A stretch of 42,966 nt of DNA from positions 1 through 42,966 of the forward strand of contig NZ_CABVPR010000050.1 of assembly GCF_902499135.1 (NCBI RefSeq), written 5' to 3'. Each line of letters begins with the position of its first letter. Positions within the stretch are counted from its first letter, which is position 1. The DNA is from Burkholderia dolosa (GTDB taxonomy: Bacteria > Pseudomonadota > Gammaproteobacteria > Burkholderiales > Burkholderiaceae). The notes beneath the pieces were generated by a model, which worked only from the letters and a program-made list of their open reading frames with translations, was not told the DNA's origin and did no database searches. Positions 15,624 to 25,590 of this stretch are shown in pieces. A program made the position numbers and the translations under genes.

Positions 15624-16799
15624 CTAGCGGCCGTCGCCTCCTTCCACGGCCGCCGTCGCGCGCTCGCCGCCGACGACCGTCATCCTTGCGCCGCGCCATA
15701 CGACATGCGAGCCGAACACGGCCGCGAGCCATTCGAGCGCGAGCAGCGTGTCGCGCACCGCGACGAGCGGCAGGTCGCGCCAGTATGCGCGCCAGCTGCG
15801 CGCGCCGCGCGCATGCAGCACGAGCCGCCCGAACGCGCCGGCCGCCACGGCGACGCCGGCCGCCGTGCCGGCGGCCGTGCCGTTCAGACGCCATGCGAGC
15901 GCCGCGCCGGTCGCGAGCCACGGCGCGGTAAACGTGATGAACAGGAACGCGAAGCCGCCCGGATTCAGCGAGCGGATCGTGCGCAGCCAGCGCGTCTCGC
16001 GATCCCACAGCGGCCCGAACGACGGCTCGATCACGTCGGTCGCGACCTCGACTTCGGACAGCACGGTGCGCCGCCCGAGCCGGCGCGGCAGTTCGGCGAG
16101 CCAGAAATCGTCGGCCAGCTCGTCCTTCAGCACGACGAGGCCGCCGATCCGCTCGAGCGTGTCGCGCGTCAGCGCGAGCGTCGCACCGAAGCCGAAACGG
16201 CTCGACTGCCCGAGATGCGCGATGCGCACCGACGGCGCGAACCACGCGTCGACGAATTGCGCGCCGATGCGCGTCCAGAAGCCGCCGACGCTGCGTGCGT
16301 GATACAGGCACGTGACCACACCGACCGATTCGTCGGCAAGCGGCGCGGTGACCTGCTCCAGATAGTCGGGCTGCACCGCGATGTCGCTGTCGGCGATCAC
16401 GATGCGGCCGTACTTCGCGCGCGCGGCGAGATTGATCAGGTTGCTGACCTTCAGGTTCTTGCCGTGCACGCGCGCGTCGACCACGAGCGTGATGTCGCAC
16501 GCCGGGTAGTCGGCACGCAGCCGTTCGACGACCGCGACCGCCGGATCGGCGGCCGATGCGACGCCGAACAGCACTTCGTAGCGCGGATGGCGCTGAGCGC
16601 AGAACGTCGCGAGGTTCTCGTACAGATGCGGCTCGGCGCCGCACAGCGGCTTGAGCACGCTGACCGGCGCGAAGCCGTCGCGCGCGGCCGTGCGCGGCGT
16701 GCGCGGACGCGGCGCGAAGGCCGCGACGAGCGCATAGCCGGCCGCCGCGAGCGTGAACGCGATCAGCAGCCAGTCGGCGAACGACGGAACCGGCGTCAT
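15624..16799 (-). CDS. hpnI: HpnI, hopanoid glycosyltransferase
   Basis: The 391-residue GT2/GT21-type membrane glycosyltransferase (ceramide glucosyltransferase-like) starts at ATG 16799 with an N-terminal membrane anchor (WLLIAFTLAAAGYALVAAF). Catalytic signatures: VSVLKPLCG, the DSD of IADSDIAVQPDYL, KDELADDFWL and the RETRWLRTIR (Q/RxxRW-type) motif. Two more hydrophobic segments lie near the C-terminus. HpnI joins GlcNAc to bacteriohopanetetrol, the step before HpnK and HpnJ. It is first in the hpnIJKL order. Confidence 0.92.
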   Translation of the reverse strand: MTPVPSFADWLLIAFTLAAAGYALVAAFAPRPRTPRTAARDGFAPVSVLKPLCGAEPHLYENLATFCAQRHPRYEVLFGVASAADPAVAVVERLRADYPACDITLVVDARVHGKNLKVSNLINLAARAKYGRIVIADSDIAVQPDYLEQVTAPLADESVGVVTCLYHARSVGGFWTRIGAQFVDAWFAPSVRIAHLGQSSRFGFGATLALTRDTLERIGGLVVLKDELADDFWLAELPRRLGRRTVLSEVEVATDVIEPSFGPLWDRETRWLRTIRSLNPGGFAFLFITFTAPWLATGAALAWRLNGTAAGTAAGVAVAAGAFGRLVLHARGARSWRAYWRDLPLVAVRDTLLALEWLAAVFGSHVVWRGARMTVVGGERATAAVEGGDGR

Positions 16800-17429
16800 G
16801 CGCGACGTCTCCCGGCGCGCCGGTCGGCCGAGCCTGATTGAGCGTGATGAAGTATTCGGACAGCGACGAACGCGGGCACGACCCGACTCCTTGTTCCAGC
16901 AGTGTCTGTGAAGGGGCAGGCACGGCCCCTTCTCCGAAAGCGGCCATGCCCGGCTTCGCGGGGCGCAGATCCTCGCGCGACACCCTGAGCGGATGCGGGA
17001 AGATTCGAATGGCCGACATCGGCGCAACATGGACAGGCGCCGGATTTTAACAGTCCGCGAAACCTGGCGCTCGGTAGTGTGCGAAACGGACTGGTGCGAT
17101 TCCAGCAAAGCTGCGGCGTCCGCCGATCGGGTCGGCACCCCGACGTTCACGTTAGCGTAAGCACTTTGCAGGCGTATTGCAGTGTTGAAAATCAGACGTT
17201 TCGTGCAAATTTGTGCGTCGATGCGGTTACACGTTCAATCGCCGTGAAGATTGATCATTAATCGGCGATTAGCACGATTTTTGCAACGATCGCCCGACCA
17301 CCTCTTCCGCCCCTGACACGCGCATGGGTATCGGTGCGTCGCCAGCGCGTTCGGGAACCCTTTGGCAAAATCGGCGGCATCTGTTGCGTACGCGCATCAC
17401 CGCGCCCCTCCCGTTCGAAGGCCATTCCG
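16800..17429. other. Divergent regulatory region between hpnI and a monooxygenase gene
   Basis: No convincing gene in 630 bases; one 70-residue open frame (16838-17050) has no family or ribosome binding site. Two stem-loops are visible: GAAGGGGC/GCCCCTTC at 16910-16932, and AATCGCCG/CGGCGATT around 17238-17271. The region from 17150 to 17290 is AT-richer and is the likely promoter zone. Confidence 0.5.
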
Positions 17430-18428
17430 ATGATTCCGTTTTCCGTACTCGATCTTGCCCCCATTCCCGACGGCGCCGACGCCGCCCAGGCGTTTCGCAA
17501 CACCGTCGACCTCGCGCAGCACGCGGAACGCTGGGGCTACCGGCGCTACTGGCTTGCGGAGCACCACAACATGCCCGGTATCGCGAGCGCGGCGACCGCG
17601 GTCGTGATCGGCCACGTCGCGGGCGCGACGAAGACGATCCGTGTCGGCTCGGGCGGGATCATGCTGCCGAATCACGCGCCGCTCGTGATCGCCGAGCAGT
17701 TCGGCACGCTCGCGTCGCTGTATCCGGGGCGCATCGACCTCGGCCTGGGCCGCGCGCCGGGCACCGACCAGACGACGTCGCGCGCGCTGCGCCGCGATCT
17801 GATCGGCAGCGCCGACGCGTTTCCGGACGACGTCGCCGAGCTGCTGCGCTATTTCGCGGAGCCGGCCGCCGGCCAGCGCGTGCGCGCGGTGCCCGGCGCC
17901 GGGCTCGACGTGCCGGTCTGGCTGCTCGGCTCGAGCCTGTTCAGCGCGCAGCTCGCCGCGATGCTCGGGCTGCCGTTCGCGTTCGCGTCGCATTTCGCGC
18001 CCGACTACCTGATGCGCGTGCTCGAACTCTACCGCGCGCAGTACCGGCCGTCGGCCGCCTGGCCGAAGCCGCATGCGATGGTCGGCGTCAACGTCTTTGC
18101 CGCCGATACCGACGAAGAAGCGCGGCGGCTCTTCACGTCGCTGCAGCAGCAGTTCATCAACCTGCGGCGCGGCACGCCGGGCAAGCTGCCGCCGCCGGTC
18201 GACGTGCTCGACGCGAGCGAGCTCGAACTCGCGAGCGTCGCGCACTCGCTGTCGTTCGCGGCCGTCGGTTCGCGCGACACGGTGCGCGACCAGCTGCGCG
18301 AGCGGATCGCGCGGACCGGCGCCGACGAACTGATCGTCACCGCGCAGATCTACGATCACGCGGCGCGGCTACGCTCGTTCGAGCTCGCCGCGCAAATCCG
18401 CGACGAACTCGCGGGCGAAGCGCGCTGA
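17430..18428 (+). CDS. Luciferase-like (LLM class) flavin-dependent monooxygenase
   Basis: The 332-residue protein starts [15 protein letters not shown]. Characteristic features are [15 protein letters not shown] (the EHH motif), [23 protein letters not shown], and [14 protein letters not shown]. These define the MsnO8-type subgroup of bacterial LLM oxidoreductases, which use reduced flavin and oxygen. The substrate is unknown and the gene stands alone, with the hydrolase gene pointing toward it from the other side. ATG 17430 was preferred over upstream open sequence because the family N-terminus begins there. Confidence 0.88.
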   Translation: MIPFSVLDLAPIPDGADAAQAFRNTVDLAQHAERWGYRRYWLAEHHNMPGIASAATAVVIGHVAGATKTIRVGSGGIMLPNHAPLVIAEQFGTLASLYPGRIDLGLGRAPGTDQTTSRALRRDLIGSADAFPDDVAELLRYFAEPAAGQRVRAVPGAGLDVPVWLLGSSLFSAQLAAMLGLPFAFASHFAPDYLMRVLELYRAQYRPSAAWPKPHAMVGVNVFAADTDEEARRLFTSLQQQFINLRRGTPGKLPPPVDVLDASELELASVAHSLSFAAVGSRDTVRDQLRERIARTGADELIVTAQIYDHAARLRSFELAAQIRDELAGEAR

Positions 18429-18485
18429 CGATTCCGCCGGCGATGCACGCGGCGGCACGCGCCGCGGCACGTGCCGGCGGCGCGG

Positions 18486-19547
18486 TCACTGCGCGTGCAC
18501 GGCTTCGAGTCCGTCGAGCAGCGCCTTGTGGAACGCGTCCGGATCCTGGATCTGCGGCGCGTGTCCGAGCGTCGGAAACTCGACGAGCTGTGCGCCGGGA
18601 ATCGCCGCCTGCGTGCGCTTCGCGAGCTCCGGATAGCGGCCGAGCTTCGCGTGCACGTCGGGCGGCGCGACGTCCTTGCCGATCGCGGTCGTATCCTTGT
18701 CGCCGATCAGCAGCAGCGTCGGCACGCGGATCGCGCCGAGCTCGTAGACGACCGGCTGCGTAAGGATCATGTCGTAGATCAGCGCGGAGTTCCATGCGAC
18801 CGCGTCGCGGCCGGGGCCGCGATACATGCCGGCGAGCATCTGCACCCAGCGCTCGTACGACGGCGACCACTTGCCCGCGTAGTACGTCGCCTGCTCGTAG
18901 CGGCGGATGCCGTCCGCCGTCGTCTTCAGTTCGCGCGCATACCAGTAGTCGACCGACAGCGGCGGCACGCCGAGCGCCTTCCAGTCCTCGAGGCCGATCG
19001 GGTTCACCAGCACGAGCTGGTCGGTCGCCTTCGGATACATCAGCGCGTAGCGCATCGCGAGCATCCCGCCGGTCGAATGCCCGACGATCGTCGCCGACTT
19101 CACGCCGATCGACTCGAGCAGCGCATGCGTGTTGCGCGCGAGCTGCTGGAAGCTGTACTGATAGCGCTCGGGCTTCGACGACTTGCAAAAGCCGATCTGG
19201 TCCGGCGCGATCACGCGATAGCCGGCGCGGCTCAGCACGCCGATCGTGTCCTCCCACGTCGCCGCGCAAAAGTTCTTCCCGTGCAGCAGCACGACGGTGC
19301 GGCCGTTCGGACGGACGGGCTGCACGTCCATGTACATCATCTCGAGCGTTTCGCGTTGCGACACGAACGGGTAGCGGCGCACCGGCTCCGGATAGGTGAA
19401 GCCTTCCAGCCGCGGGCCGTACGCAGGCCCGTCGTTGCCGACGGGCGTCGGCGCGGCCGCCGCGGCAGGCGCCGCGCACGCGGCGGCAACGCTCGCGCCG
19501 AGCAGCGCGGCGCGCACGACGGACAACATCTTGCAGATCGAAAGCAT
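18486..19547 (-). CDS. Secreted alpha/beta hydrolase
   Basis: The 353-residue product starts at ATG 19547 (or 19529) with a signal peptide ending in an Ala-rich stretch (ACAAPAAAAAP). Alpha/beta-hydrolase motifs: oxyanion HGKNF, nucleophile elbow GHSTGGM, acid LLIGDKDTT and catalytic His in PTLGHAPQIQDP. The order and spacing fit haloalkane-dehalogenase/epoxide-hydrolase-like enzymes, but lid residues cannot settle the substrate. It is probably periplasmic. It is convergent with the LLM gene and divergent from pdxY. Confidence 0.85.
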   Translation of the reverse strand: MLSICKMLSVVRAALLGASVAAACAAPAAAAAPTPVGNDGPAYGPRLEGFTYPEPVRRYPFVSQRETLEMMYMDVQPVRPNGRTVVLLHGKNFCAATWEDTIGVLSRAGYRVIAPDQIGFCKSSKPERYQYSFQQLARNTHALLESIGVKSATIVGHSTGGMLAMRYALMYPKATDQLVLVNPIGLEDWKALGVPPLSVDYWYARELKTTADGIRRYEQATYYAGKWSPSYERWVQMLAGMYRGPGRDAVAWNSALIYDMILTQPVVYELGAIRVPTLLLIGDKDTTAIGKDVAPPDVHAKLGRYPELAKRTQAAIPGAQLVEFPTLGHAPQIQDPDAFHKALLDGLEAVHAQ

Positions 19548-19721
19548 GGCGATCACGGTGATTGGACACGAGCGCGGACGGCCGAAGCGCGCCGCGCACC
19601 GCGATTCTACGCGGTCGTGCTGACGGCGGCGCGCAACAGTCGGCCACCGCGCACCTTCCGCGCGCGCGACGAACTCGGGTATCGTGTGACGTGACCCTGA
19701 AACGCGTGCAGGCGAATTCCC

Positions 19722-20582
19722 ATGAAAAACGTCCTCAGCATTCAGTCGCACGTCATCTACGGGCACGCCGGCAACAGCGCGGCCGTGTTCCCGATGCAGC
19801 GCCTCGGCGTCAACGTCTGGCCGCTCAATACCGTCCAGCTGTCGAACCACATGCAGTACGGCCATTGGGCCGGCAGCGCGATCGATGCCGCGAAGATGGA
19901 GCAGCTCGTCGACGGCATCGCCGCGATCGGCGCGCTCAAGCGCTGCGACGCGGTACTGTCCGGCTTCGTCGGCTCGCCGGCGCAGGCGCGCGCGACCGTC
20001 GACATCGTGCGCGCGGTGAAGGCGATGAATCCGAACGCGTGGTACTTCTGCGATCCGGCGATGGGTCAGACGGGCGGCGTGCGGCCCGAGCCCGGCGTCG
20101 AGGAATTCATCGTCCAGGAGATGCCGGCGCTCGCCGACGGAATGTCGCCGAATCATACCGAGCTGCAGAAGCTCGCCGGGCGCCGCATCGAGACGGTCGC
20201 CGAAGCCGTCGACGCGTGTCGCGCGCTGATCCGCCGCGGCCCGAAGATCGTCCTCGTCAAGCATCTGCACGACCGCAACAGCCCCGCCGACCGCTTCAAC
20301 ATGCTCGCCGTCACCGAAACCGAAGCGTGGATCGGCCAGCGCCCGCTGTATGCATTTCCGCGCCATCCGGTCGGCGTCGGCGACCTGACCAGCGCGATCT
20401 TCGTCGCGCGCAGGCTGCGCGGCGATTCGGTGCGCGCCGCGTTCGAGCACACGCTCGCGGCCGTGCACGCGGTCGTGAAGGCCACCTACGACGCGCGCCG
20501 CTACGAGCTCGAACTGATCGCCGCGCAGGATGAGATCGCGCGACCGAGCGAATGGTTCGGCGCGTGGGTGACCGACGTCTGA
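19722..20582 (+). CDS. pdxY: Pyridoxal kinase PdxY
   Basis: The 286-residue ribokinase-fold protein begins [29 protein letters not shown], the pyridoxal kinase N-terminus. Also visible: [38 protein letters not shown], and the anion-hole/ATP segment [15 protein letters not shown] with catalytic Asp. It phosphorylates pyridoxal in vitamin B6 salvage, in the cytoplasm. Length is the usual size. It is divergent from the hydrolase gene and followed, after 258 bases, by the phospholipase gene. Confidence 0.94.
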   Translation: MKNVLSIQSHVIYGHAGNSAAVFPMQRLGVNVWPLNTVQLSNHMQYGHWAGSAIDAAKMEQLVDGIAAIGALKRCDAVLSGFVGSPAQARATVDIVRAVKAMNPNAWYFCDPAMGQTGGVRPEPGVEEFIVQEMPALADGMSPNHTELQKLAGRRIETVAEAVDACRALIRRGPKIVLVKHLHDRNSPADRFNMLAVTETEAWIGQRPLYAFPRHPVGVGDLTSAIFVARRLRGDSVRAAFEHTLAAVHAVVKATYDARRYELELIAAQDEIARPSEWFGAWVTDV

Positions 20583-20840
20583 CGCACCCGCGCAGCCGTC
20601 GCGCCGCGCGGGCCGCGTGTCGCAGCGGGCAGCGCGGCGCGTGCGCGCATGCGGCCACGGCCAGCGAACGCCCGCCGCCATACGGCTCGCATGCAAACGT
20701 TTCCGGCTTCACATGAATGACACCGAATCCCCGCTATGCTCGCCGCGGCTCGCCTTCGGTCGCGCGACGTGCGCGCGGCCCGGGCGCGCACCGCGCATGT
20801 CCCGCCAATCGGCTCCCCCCTTTTCCGCACGATAACGACC

Positions 20841-22982
20841 ATGACCCGATCGAACCGTCGTGATTTCCTGCGCGTCGCCGCCGGCACCGCCGGCGCGGCC
20901 GCGCTGAACCTGTTTCCGCCCGTGATCCGCGATGCGCTCGCGATTCCCGCGAACCGCCGCACCGGCACGATCCGCGACATCGAACACATCGTGATCCTGA
21001 TGCAGGAGAACCGCTCGTTCGACCATTACTTCGGCACGATGCGCGGCGTGCGCGGCTTCGGCGATCCGCGGCCGCTGCGTCTCGCGAACGGCAAGTCGGT
21101 CTTCCATCAGCCGGCCGGCGCGGCCGAGCTGCTGCCGTTCCATCCGGGCGCGGACAAGCTCGGCATGCAGTTCCTGCAGGATCTGCCGCACGGCTGGCAG
21201 GACATGCACGCCGCGTGGAACAAGGGCCGCTACGATCAGTGGGTGCCGAACAAGGGCACGACGACGATGGCGTACCTGAAACGCGACGACATCCCGTTCC
21301 ACTACCAGCTCGCCGACGCGTTCACGATCTGCGACGCGTACCACTGCGCGATTCCGAGCTCGACCGATCCGAACCGCTACTACATGTGGACCGGCTACAT
21401 CGGCAACGACGGCGTCGGCGGCGGCCCGGTGCTCGGCAACGAAGAAAAGGGCTACGGCTGGACGACCTATCCGGAAGTGCTCGAGCAGGCCGGCGTGTCG
21501 TGGAAGATCTACCAGGACGTCGGCACGGGACTCGACGCGAACGGCTCGTGGGGCTGGACGCAGAACCCGTACATCGGCAACTACGGCGACAACTCGCTGC
21601 TGTATTTCAACCAGTACCGCACCGCGCTGCCCGGCAGCCCGCTGTACGACAAGGCGCGCACCGGCACCAACGTCAGCGCGGGCGGCACGCTGTTCGACGT
21701 ACTGCAGCAGGACGTGAAGAACGGCACGCTGCCGCAGGTATCGTGGATCTGCGCGCCCGAAGCGTACTCCGAGCACCCGAACTGGCCGGCCAACTACGGC
21801 GCGTGGTACATCGAGCAGGTGCTGAAGACGCTCGTGTCGAACCCGGACGTATGGAGCAAGACCGCGCTCTTCATCACGTACGACGAGAACGACGGCTTCT
21901 TCGATCACGTGCCGCCGCCGTTCGCGCCGCAGTCGCGCGAGAACGGGCTGTCGACGGTCGCGACGACCAACGAGGTGTTCGCCGGCGACGCGTCGCACAT
22001 GGCCGGCCCGTACGGGCTCGGGCCGCGCGTGCCGATGCTCGTCGTGTCGCCGTGGACCAAGGGCGGCTGGGTCTGCTCGCAGACCTTCGATCACACGTCG
22101 CTGCTGCAATTCATCGAGGCGCGCTTCGGTGCGCAGTACGCGATCAACGCGGCCAACGTGTCGCCGTGGCGCCGTACGGTATGCGGCGACCTCACGTCCG
22201 CGTTCGACTTCGCGAACGCCGACGCCGGCTGGCCGAAGCTGCCCGACACGAGCGGCTACGCGCCGCCCGACCGCGATCGCCATCCGGACTACGTGCCGGT
22301 GCCGCCGCTCGTGCAGGCGCTGCCGAAACAGGAGCCCGGGCTGCGGCCGGCGCGCGCGCTGCCGTACGAGTTGTTCGTGCACGGCCGCGTCGAAGCCGCG
22401 AACGGCCAGTTCCGGCTCAGCTTCGCGAACACCGGCCGCGCGGGCGCGGCGTTCCAGGTGCAGTCGCGCAACCGTGCGGACGGCCCGTGGACGTATACGG
22501 TCGAGGCCGGCAAGCGGCTCGCCGACACGTGGAGCGCCGCGCCGTCGCTCGGGGTGTACGACCTCGACGTGTACGGCCCGAACGGCTTCTACTGCCATTT
22601 CCGCGGGTCGTTCGCGGCGGGCATCGGCGCGAATCCGAATCCGGAAGTGCTCTACGGCTACGACGTCGCGAACGGCAACATCACGCTGCGCCTGACGAAC
22701 CGCGGCCACAAGGCCGTGCGCCTGACCGTGACGAACGCGTACGGGCACGGCCGCACGCGCACGTTCGACCTCGCGCCCGGCGAGCGCGTCGACGACTACT
22801 GGAACCTGCGCGGCAGCCACGGCTGGTACGACCTGACGGTCAGCGACGGCCGCCCGCTCGGCTTCCTGCGCCGCTTCGCGGGTCACGTCGAGACGGGCCG
22901 CCCGAGCACGAGCGATCCGCTGATTCGCACGAGCGCGTCGAGCGACGACGTGCAGGCCGCGTCCGACGCGCTGGCCGACTGA
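20841..22982 (+). CDS. Phosphocholine-type phospholipase C, Tat-exported
   Basis: The 713-residue protein starts at ATG 20841 with a twin-arginine signal (SNRRDFLRVAAGTAG). The phosphoesterase domain (about 35-480) shows MQENRSFDHYFGTMRGVRG, DPNRYYMWTGYIG, FITYDENDGFFDHVPPP and GPRVPMLVVSPW. Two DUF756-like C-terminal domains follow (about 510-600 and 610-700). This is the architecture of bacterial PlcN/PlcH-type enzymes, which split phosphatidylcholine or sphingomyelin and supply choline phosphate. Several paralogues are usual in Burkholderia, so no letter is assigned. Folded export through Tat to the periplasm and beyond is expected. Confidence 0.92.
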   Translation: MTRSNRRDFLRVAAGTAGAAALNLFPPVIRDALAIPANRRTGTIRDIEHIVILMQENRSFDHYFGTMRGVRGFGDPRPLRLANGKSVFHQPAGAAELLPFHPGADKLGMQFLQDLPHGWQDMHAAWNKGRYDQWVPNKGTTTMAYLKRDDIPFHYQLADAFTICDAYHCAIPSSTDPNRYYMWTGYIGNDGVGGGPVLGNEEKGYGWTTYPEVLEQAGVSWKIYQDVGTGLDANGSWGWTQNPYIGNYGDNSLLYFNQYRTALPGSPLYDKARTGTNVSAGGTLFDVLQQDVKNGTLPQVSWICAPEAYSEHPNWPANYGAWYIEQVLKTLVSNPDVWSKTALFITYDENDGFFDHVPPPFAPQSRENGLSTVATTNEVFAGDASHMAGPYGLGPRVPMLVVSPWTKGGWVCSQTFDHTSLLQFIEARFGAQYAINAANVSPWRRTVCGDLTSAFDFANADAGWPKLPDTSGYAPPDRDRHPDYVPVPPLVQALPKQEPGLRPARALPYELFVHGRVEAANGQFRLSFANTGRAGAAFQVQSRNRADGPWTYTVEAGKRLADTWSAAPSLGVYDLDVYGPNGFYCHFRGSFAAGIGANPNPEVLYGYDVANGNITLRLTNRGHKAVRLTVTNAYGHGRTRTFDLAPGERVDDYWNLRGSHGWYDLTVSDGRPLGFLRRFAGHVETGRPSTSDPLIRTSASSDDVQAASDALAD

Positions 22983-23348
22983 CCGGCACGGCGGACGGCG
23001 CGGCTTTCACCGGGCCGCGCCGTCCGCCGTCGCCGATCTCCGACATCCCGCCCCCGTCGCGCTCGCGACGGGAATATCCCGATACCGGCTGCGCGCGCAC
23101 ACGCGGAAGCTATGCGGAAATCCGCATCGAATGCGCGGCAAATCTCCAAGACCCGCACATATCGGCGACCTATATATCGAGCGATCGGGGCTCCTCGCGG
23201 GGCCTGACGGGAGCTGCTTCCGAGGATCTTCACGCCGACCTCCCCGCCCGATTCCGAGAAGCGGTCGAACCGCCCGCCCGTCGCACGCGCCCGGCCCGTC
23301 CGGCTGCGTGCGCTACCCACCCGCTGATGTCGAACAAGAGGAACGAAC
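22983..23348. other. Intergenic region upstream of livK-like gene
   Basis: No gene was found in 366 bases. AT-richer bases at 23150-23185 (CATATCGGCGACCTATATAT) are the most likely promoter region for the next gene. GAGGAACGAAC just before 23349 supplies its ribosome binding site. Confidence 0.5.
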
Positions 23349-24497
23349 ATGAAACTTCGTCATTCCCTGCTGTCGGTGTCCATTGCCTCCGCACTTGCTC
23401 TCCTGTCGCAACCGGCCGCGCACGCGGCCGACACGACCGACGTGAAGGTCGGCTTCGCCGCGCCGCTGACGGGCGTGAACGCCGGCTACGGCAAGGACCT
23501 GCAGAACGGCGTTCAGCTCGCGCTCGACGACGCCGTCGCGCAGAAGGTGCAGATCGCCGGCAAGCCCGCGCGCTTCAACCTCGTCGTGCAGGACGACCAG
23601 GCCGACCCGCGCATCGGCGTGCAAGCCGCGCAGGCGCTCGTCGACCAGAACGTGTCGGTGGTGGTCGGCCACTTCAACTCGGGCACGACGATTCCGGCCT
23701 CGGTCGTCTACGACAAGGCCGGCATTCCGGTGATCGATCCGGCCGCGACCAACCCGACGCTGACGTCGCGCGGGCTCGCGAACATGTTCATGGTGATCGC
23801 GACCGACGGGCAGAATGCGGGCAACGCGGGCAAGTACGCGGTCGAGGTGACGAAGGCGAAGCGCATCGCGATCATCGACGACCGCACCGCGTTCGGCCAG
23901 GGCGAGGCCGACGAATTCGAAAAGGCGGTGAAAGCGGCCGGCGGCACGATCATCGGGCGCGAGTTCACAAGCAACCAGGCGGTGGACTTCCGCGCGCAGA
24001 TCACGAGCCTGAAGGCGAAGAATCCGGACCTGATCTTCTTCGGCGGGCTCGACTCGCTCGCCGCGAACTTCATCAAGCAGATGCGGCAGCTCGGGCTGAA
24101 CGCGCAGTTCGTCGGCGGCGGCGGCGTGAAGGACAACGAGTTCCTCAAGATCGCCGGCCCGGCGGCCGAAGGCGCGATGGCGTGGGAATACGGGCGGCCG
24201 CTCGACGAGCTGCCGCAGGGCAAGGATTTCGAGCAGCGCTTCAAGAAGCGCTTCGGCGTCGACGTGCTGTCGTATGCGCAATTCGGCTACGACGCGACGT
24301 GGGCCGCGATCAAGGCGATGCAGGCGGCCGGCTCGACCGATCCGAAGGTCTATCGTCCGGCGCTGAAGAAGATCGACTTCGAAGGGATCACCGGCCGCAT
24401 TTCGTTCTCGAACGACGGCTCGCTGAAGAGCGGGATGTCGACGCTGTATCAGGTGAAGAACGGCGCGTGGAAGACGATCGTAACGAAGGGCGGCTGA
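23349..24497 (+). CDS. Branched-chain amino acid-type ABC transporter substrate-binding protein
   Basis: The 382-residue product has a Sec signal peptide (MKLRHSLLSVSIASALALL... cut near AAHAAD). The type I periplasmic binding fold follows: VKVGFAAPLTGVNAGYGKD, LVVQDDQADPRIGVQAAQ, VVGHFNSGTTIPAS, VIDPAATNPTLTSRG and FSNDGSLKSG. It belongs to the Liv family, which binds Leu/Ile/Val or related ligands. No permease (livHM) or ATPase (livGF) genes adjoin it, so it is an orphan that must use a transporter encoded elsewhere. Confidence 0.92.
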   Translation: MKLRHSLLSVSIASALALLSQPAAHAADTTDVKVGFAAPLTGVNAGYGKDLQNGVQLALDDAVAQKVQIAGKPARFNLVVQDDQADPRIGVQAAQALVDQNVSVVVGHFNSGTTIPASVVYDKAGIPVIDPAATNPTLTSRGLANMFMVIATDGQNAGNAGKYAVEVTKAKRIAIIDDRTAFGQGEADEFEKAVKAAGGTIIGREFTSNQAVDFRAQITSLKAKNPDLIFFGGLDSLAANFIKQMRQLGLNAQFVGGGGVKDNEFLKIAGPAAEGAMAWEYGRPLDELPQGKDFEQRFKKRFGVDVLSYAQFGYDATWAAIKAMQAAGSTDPKVYRPALKKIDFEGITGRISFSNDGSLKSGMSTLYQVKNGAWKTIVTKGG

Positions 24498-24722
24498 TCG
24501 GCTGCGCGATCGTGGCGGCCGGTAGCCCGCGGCGGGAACGCCGGCCGGCTCGCCGGCCGTTGCGGAACATTGCGGGGTTTTCCGCCCGCGCCGATCGATC
24601 GAAGTCCGGCGGGAACACGTCGTGTAGCCGCCGCGTCACGAAGCATTGAACTGGATCGGACCTCATACGACGACTGATATTTTGCGATCGCCGATGCGGC
24701 CGGGTCCGCGCACGCCTGCGCG

Positions 24723-25484
24723 TCAGCCTGCCTGCGTATCGCGTTCCGCTTCCGCCGCTTCGTGCGCGCGGCGCAGCCGTTCGCGGCTGTTCGTCAGGTG
24801 CGTGCGCATCGCGGCGCGCGCGGCCTCCGGATCGTGGCGCGCAATCGCCTCGTAGATGTCCTCGTGCTCGTGGTTCAGCCGGCCGACATAGCGCTCGAGA
24901 TCGTCGCCGGCAAAGCGCGCCGAATTCACGCGCGTGCGCGGAATGATCGACGCGCCGAGCTGCGTCATGATGTCGACGAAATAACGGTTGCCGGTCGACT
25001 GCGCGATCTGCAGATGGAATTGATAGTCGAGCTGCGCGGTGTCGCGGCCGCCGCCGGAGCCGGTCGCGATCGCGTCGAGCGCGCGCCGCAGCGCGGCAAG
25101 ATCCGCGTCGTTCGCGCGCTGCGCGGCCAGGCTCGCGCATTCGCTTTCGAGGCTGATCCGCAGTTCGAGCACCGCGAGCACGTCGCGCAGCGTCGTGATC
25201 GTCGCGGGATCGATGCCGAGCGGCTGGCGACGCGACGGCTCGAGCACGAAGCTGCCGATGCCGTGACGCGTCTCGATCAGGCCGCTCGCCTGCATCCGCG
25301 AGATCGCTTCGCGCACGACCGTGCGGCTGACGCCTTGCGCCGCCATGACTTCGGTTTCGGTCGGCAGCTTGTCGCCGGGACGCAGCGTGCCGTTTTCGAT
25401 CTGCGCGGTCAGCGCGTCGACGACGTCTTGTGCGAGGCTGCGTGCGCGACGGCGCGGCACTGCGGGAAGCGTAGGCACGGACAT
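24723..25484 (-). CDS. GntR/FadR-family (FCD) regulator, probable control of gudD
   Basis: The 253-residue product starts at ATG 25484 with AAGGAA upstream. The winged helix-turn-helix (about 15-80) includes LRPGDKLPTETEVMAAQGVSR, TVVREAISRMQASGLIETRHG in consecutive segments. The FCD ligand domain (about 105-235) has the metal-binding pattern with LDYQFHLQIAQSTGN and NHEHEDIYEAIARHD. Such regulators often sense sugar acids. The gene is divergent from gudD, and a 15-bp palindrome lies between their promoters, so it most likely represses both until glucarate or a product is present. The ligand is inferred from the neighbour. Confidence 0.88.
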   Translation of the reverse strand: MSVPTLPAVPRRRARSLAQDVVDALTAQIENGTLRPGDKLPTETEVMAAQGVSRTVVREAISRMQASGLIETRHGIGSFVLEPSRRQPLGIDPATITTLRDVLAVLELRISLESECASLAAQRANDADLAALRRALDAIATGSGGGRDTAQLDYQFHLQIAQSTGNRYFVDIMTQLGASIIPRTRVNSARFAGDDLERYVGRLNHEHEDIYEAIARHDPEAARAAMRTHLTNSRERLRRAHEAAEAERDTQAG

Positions 25485-25538
25485 GAGGCCGGTTCCTTTT
25501 TGAATGATCGTAATGTGAGCCGAGGGTTTACGCGGGGT

Positions 25539-25567
25539 TTGAGCGAAAGCCGATGTTTCATTATACT
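25539..25567 (+). promoter_or_regulatory. Sigma70-like promoter for gudD
   Basis: TTGAGC (25539-25544), 17-base spacer, TATACT (25562-25567). The predicted start is near 25574, just before the palindrome. The complement of 25560-25565 reads TATAAT and could serve as the -10 of the opposing gntR promoter. Confidence 0.6.
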
Positions 25568-25575
25568 GCGTCACA

Positions 25576-25590
25576 AGTCATCCGATGACT
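25576..25590. promoter_or_regulatory. Putative GntR operator AGTCATC-C-GATGACT
   Basis: A perfect 7-base inverted repeat around one central base lies at the predicted gudD transcription start and in the -35 zone of gntR. A further GATGA half site begins at 25591. Binding here by the GntR-family protein would block both promoters. Confidence 0.65.

Noticed and set aside
16838-17050. 70-residue frame between hpnI and the monooxygenase gene
   Set aside because: No ribosome binding site, no family, and it overlaps hairpins in a promoter region.
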